From contig NZ_JABAHZ010000004.1 of assembly GCF_012641265.1 (NCBI RefSeq), positions 372,001 to 436,000 on the forward strand: a DNA stretch of 64,000 nucleotides. The letters run 5' to 3'. Shown here in pieces: positions 62,201 through 64,000 of this stretch; position 1 is the stretch's first letter, and each line of letters starts with the position of its first letter. A program made the position numbers and the translations under genes. The stretch is from Chitinophaga eiseniae (GTDB taxonomy: Bacteria; Bacteroidota; Bacteroidia; Chitinophagales; Chitinophagaceae). The notes under the pieces were generated by a model that made no database searches, was not told where the DNA came from, and worked only from the letters and a program-made list of their open reading frames with translations.

Positions 62201-62453
62201 GACTTTCTTCCTGGAGAAAGGAGATTATTTCCGTATCAAGAACATTTCTATGGGCTATGCACTTTCCCAGAAAGCATTGAAGCCGTTGCACCTGAGCAGA
62301 CTGCGCTTCTATGGCCTGATGGACAATGTATACATTTTCCAGGCATCGAAGAAATTGCCGGATGCGGAAAATGTAAACCCCTATGGAGAGTATAACGGTG
62401 TTGGCTATCCGAGCCCGCATAAATATACCCTGGGCATTGATGTAGGATTTTAA
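59268..62453 (+). CDS. SusC/RagA-family TonB-linked outer-membrane transporter
   Basis: A 1061-residue SusC-like protein; the ATG at 59268 gives a signal peptide MRKLVMAFIALLAVLPSVAQ. It lacks an STN domain. A carboxypeptidase-regulatory-like domain (about 23-98) precedes the plug with VVIGYQTVNRRKATAAVSSI and AAAVYGSRGANGVIIIKTKRA, and the barrel ends LGIDVGF. The barrel contains the calcium-loop-like FADLDGDGIIDAFNG seen in many SusC proteins. A SusD gene starts 19 nt downstream. No sugar enzyme is adjacent; the two peptidase genes just upstream suggest RagA-like peptide import, as inference. Confidence 0.94.
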   Translation: MRKLVMAFIALLAVLPSVAQTVKVTGTITDERSGPLPGASVKIKGGSQGVITNDKGEFAIMALPDATLEISFIGYLKQEQKLKGRSHLSIVLTQKNGALEDVVVIGYQTVNRRKATAAVSSIRGKDIENIPAGSFEQLLQGRMSGVNVQNFTGEPGAAPTISVRGNTAIGTSYQNNQYKILNKPLYVIDDVPQFNDDMVGPDMGTGTNNIAGLNPNEIESVDVLKDAAAAAVYGSRGANGVIIIKTKRARTGSPRFSISTYGGLTEIPKLRTVLVGAAERREKIRLYDDAFAGNQDRLIHRNLIMTDSLNPDLNKATDWQRLFYRNGFIRNVDLNVYGGTEYNTYRLSAGYYKEDGIVKASGFTRYTLNYSSSIRTKNGALEVIPNIRLARMERGRGSGSADLLGAVGQSMPSSLFAADDNSLQRVLGRYNSNMDINTDNQVNGDISFNLRLSRQLSFRSRNSVAMVMSRRDVSVPGDLNADLGNSASSNSGLQQSYTTSNDLNWNAVFGKAKEHTINAIVGQEVQYSTYQNTYARGDRGASDQIQVVNGFPQGPYLYGSSSYSAFGILSLFSRINYDYKSTYLLSASLRGDAASSFGPNNKWGYFPAVSAGWIISNEPFMRRYASWLSLLKLRGSYGVLGNLPGDYYLQYSLYNIGGAGYNGSNLNPNTYNGTVTITPQFGSGGVAQKDISWEKTGSWNGGIEAELMNGKYYFSADVYVKNSKAGLIDMNLQSTTGIATAKTNGAQIRNSGIDINFQFRNVLPEKSALRWEILWNVSMNKNLVVNLPNDNRDITFGNLFNTTHILTRGKAVNTFYLLKTLGVYATDDDVPTDKYTGKKFQVGAVNDPNANNPFRAGEFIFADLDGDGIIDAFNGGISGDKIPYGNPNPFLTGGITQNFYWKNFTFGFLCTFTFKRDVLNLYDSDTYGRYGWDQSGNEFSKYAVSDLSKMNIWRKPGDKAEYARMDIGTYRYYYRADQTFFLEKGDYFRIKNISMGYALSQKALKPLHLSRLRFYGLMDNVYIFQASKKLPDAENVNPYGEYNGVGYPSPHKYTLGIDVGF

Positions 62454-62472
62454 ACACAGCTAAACATTTTTT

Positions 62473-64000
62473 ATGAAACGGATCTTCATTACACTCATCA
62501 TAGCAACCGCATTTTTATCGTCCTGTAAAAAAATGCTGAACCAGGAACCGAAGGATACCACTTACGAGGAGAAATTCTGGAAGTCGGAAAATGACATGAA
62601 GAAAGCGCTGGCAGGGGCTTATGCATCGTTGCGTTCCAACCTGCTGGACCAGGACTATTTGCATAACCTGGGTGATATGACCCTGGGTAGCGAGTACATC
62701 GTGATTCAAAGCGCACCCTACTTCTCTAACTCCGATTGGAATTTGCAGGTGGGCAAGTTTGAAATGAACTATCTAGATGTATTCCGCAATTGGTCGAGGT
62801 TTTACAGTACCATCCTCCAAACCAACCTGATGCTGCAAAAACTTCCGCTGGTACCAGACAATACCTTCCAGGACGACCCGGTAAAGGGACGCAGGAACAT
62901 AGCCGGGCAAACCCTGTTTATTCGCTCCTATGTGTACTTCCAGCTGTTGCGTACTTTCGGGGATGTGCCGTTGGTAACCACGCCAGATCCCAATCCTATT
63001 GCCAACAAACCATTGGCGCGCACCGACAAAAACCTGGTAGTACAGCAGATCCTGAACGACCTGGACTCCGCCGCCAACTGCCTGGATATGTCGTATGAAG
63101 TAGAAACTACCCGGGGAACGGTACCCAACAAAGCCAGCGTGATGGCGCTGCAAGCCCAGGTATATCTGTGGCGAGCCTGCGTGATTAAACGGCCTGCTTT
63201 TGAAGCTACGCCGGATATGGACGATGTAAACAAAGCATCTGCCCTGATTGAAACCATTGTGAACAGTGGCTTGTACGGACTGGCTGCCCCCGGAGGAAAA
63301 ATAGATAGTATTCAGTATGCGAAAGTATTCACCGGTAACAGCCGGGAAAGCTTATTTGAACTGTATACCCGCTACGCTTATAATGAAGGTTCCAACAACC
63401 TCATGCCCATTAAGTTCCTGAGAACGCCTATCCTGGCAAAGACAGATTATCCCAACCTGGTCCTCGGCCCGAGTTACGTGAATAACCTGTTTCCAAGGAT
63501 TGTGCAGGTAGGACCCAACCCGGAAGATACAGTCACTAATACGGATATACGTAGAAAGGTATTCCTGTATGATGCGGATGGCGCCAATCCCATTTTTGTA
63601 AAGTACAGTAACGTGATTTATAATAATCCCAATCAACAGGCCGATCCTTACCTGGACAACAACGTGACTTTACTGCGTTATGCCGACTTACTATTAAGCA
63701 GGATGGAAATTGCGGTATATAAAGGGCAACTTGGATTGGCGTATTCACAGCTCAGGGACTTTCGCCAGAGCCGTAACCGCCCGCAGTTGGACTCCGCTAC
63801 TTTCGTGAGCGAAGCGCCGCTGTCGTATAACCGCCTGCTGGATGAAATTATGACAGAACGCGCCTGCGAACTGTTTATGGAAGGACAACTGTACTTCGAC
63901 GATGTAAGAATGAAGCGCTCTTTTGTGCCCTGGCTAACGCCCTCCCGCTATAACCAGGAAGGTTTCCTGCTGCCGCTGGATCCGGCGTTATTTAACAATA
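62473..64000 (+). CDS. SusD/RagB-family outer-membrane lipoprotein (3' end outside window)
   Basis: A SusD-like gene whose ATG at 62473 opens a lipoprotein signal with lipobox LSSC (Cys18), followed by KKMLNQEPKDTTYEEKFW. About 509 codons are inside the window and no stop is reached before 64000, so only the C-terminal end is missing. The middle helical region GQTLFIRSYVYFQLLRTFGDVPLVT and the late signature EIMTERACELFMEGQLYFDDVRMK match the family. It is the surface lid partner of the SusC encoded 19 nt upstream. Substrate unknown; peptide is possible from the nearby peptidases. Confidence 0.93.
   Translation, partial: MKRIFITLIIATAFLSSCKKMLNQEPKDTTYEEKFWKSENDMKKALAGAYASLRSNLLDQDYLHNLGDMTLGSEYIVIQSAPYFSNSDWNLQVGKFEMNYLDVFRNWSRFYSTILQTNLMLQKLPLVPDNTFQDDPVKGRRNIAGQTLFIRSYVYFQLLRTFGDVPLVTTPDPNPIANKPLARTDKNLVVQQILNDLDSAANCLDMSYEVETTRGTVPNKASVMALQAQVYLWRACVIKRPAFEATPDMDDVNKASALIETIVNSGLYGLAAPGGKIDSIQYAKVFTGNSRESLFELYTRYAYNEGSNNLMPIKFLRTPILAKTDYPNLVLGPSYVNNLFPRIVQVGPNPEDTVTNTDIRRKVFLYDADGANPIFVKYSNVIYNNPNQQADPYLDNNVTLLRYADLLLSRMEIAVYKGQLGLAYSQLRDFRQSRNRPQLDSATFVSEAPLSYNRLLDEIMTERACELFMEGQLYFDDVRMKRSFVPWLTPSRYNQEGFLLPLDPALFNN

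Noticed and set aside
1..64000. CRISPR arrays, insertion sequences, prophage genes, tRNA or rRNA genes
   Set aside because: I found no spaced repeat array, transposase or integrase reading frame, or cloverleaf-like sequence; short tRNA genes could be missed by eye.

Overview
The window reads as a chromosomal segment of a free-living Bacteroidota bacterium, most like the Chitinophagaceae (a Chitinophaga-type genome). The evidence is three SusC/SusD pairs, a FecI-type sigma / FecR anti-sigma cassette, TonB receptors with carboxypeptidase-regulatory-like N-termini, a Nudix-fold arabinose regulator, TAnnTTTG promoter boxes and weak Shine-Dalgarno sequences. No rRNA, tRNA, insertion sequence, phage gene or CRISPR array was recognised. 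The genus assignment is inference from protein flavour, not from a marker gene.

Layout. 0-7.4 kb: a CYTH-fold protein, then a leftward sigma-FecR-SusC-SusD cassette. 7.5-16.4 kb: mostly single genes (serine hydrolase, acyl-CoA ligase, AraC regulator, carbon-nitrogen hydrolase, Na+/H+ antiporter with a structured leader, a hypothetical protein, a membrane LytTR regulator). 16.5-21.7 kb: a TonB receptor, a beta-helix lipoprotein and a diheme cytochrome c in a tight row. 21.8-23.7 kb: an overlapping RloA/RloB-type pair, a probable phage-defence or nuclease module. 23.9-33 kb: a siderophore-type receptor, a DUF6528-like protein, a DEAD-box helicase with a DbpA-like tail, AraC and TetR regulators, an SDR protein and peptidase E.

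33-52 kb is an L-arabinose/arabinan utilisation locus: two GH51 arabinofuranosidases, araB-araD-araA, a sodium:sugar symporter, the Nudix-type regulator AraR, a GH127-like beta-L-arabinofuranosidase, a GalM-like lipoprotein and a SusC/SusD pair. Four intergenic sites share a 17-bp inverted repeat (ATTGT-N7-ACAAT with a TTGACA-like right half) placed before the arabinose transcription units, and I propose it as the AraR operator. The implied pathway is polymer capture by SusCD, release of arabinose by GH51/GH127 enzymes, mutarotation by GalM, uptake by the symporter, then isomerase, kinase and epimerase to D-xylulose 5-phosphate.

52.5-64 kb holds an amino-acid permease with an AraC regulator on the minus strand, then an S9 prolyl-oligopeptidase-type enzyme and a DUF885 peptidase, a 30-bp perfect inverted repeat, and a third SusC/SusD pair cut off by the window end. 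The setting suggests peptide rather than glycan use, but that is inference.

Nothing here is a plainly new system. The most useful leads are the arabinose operator set, the nested hairpin before the antiporter gene, the RloAB pair, and the receptor/beta-helix/cytochrome trio.
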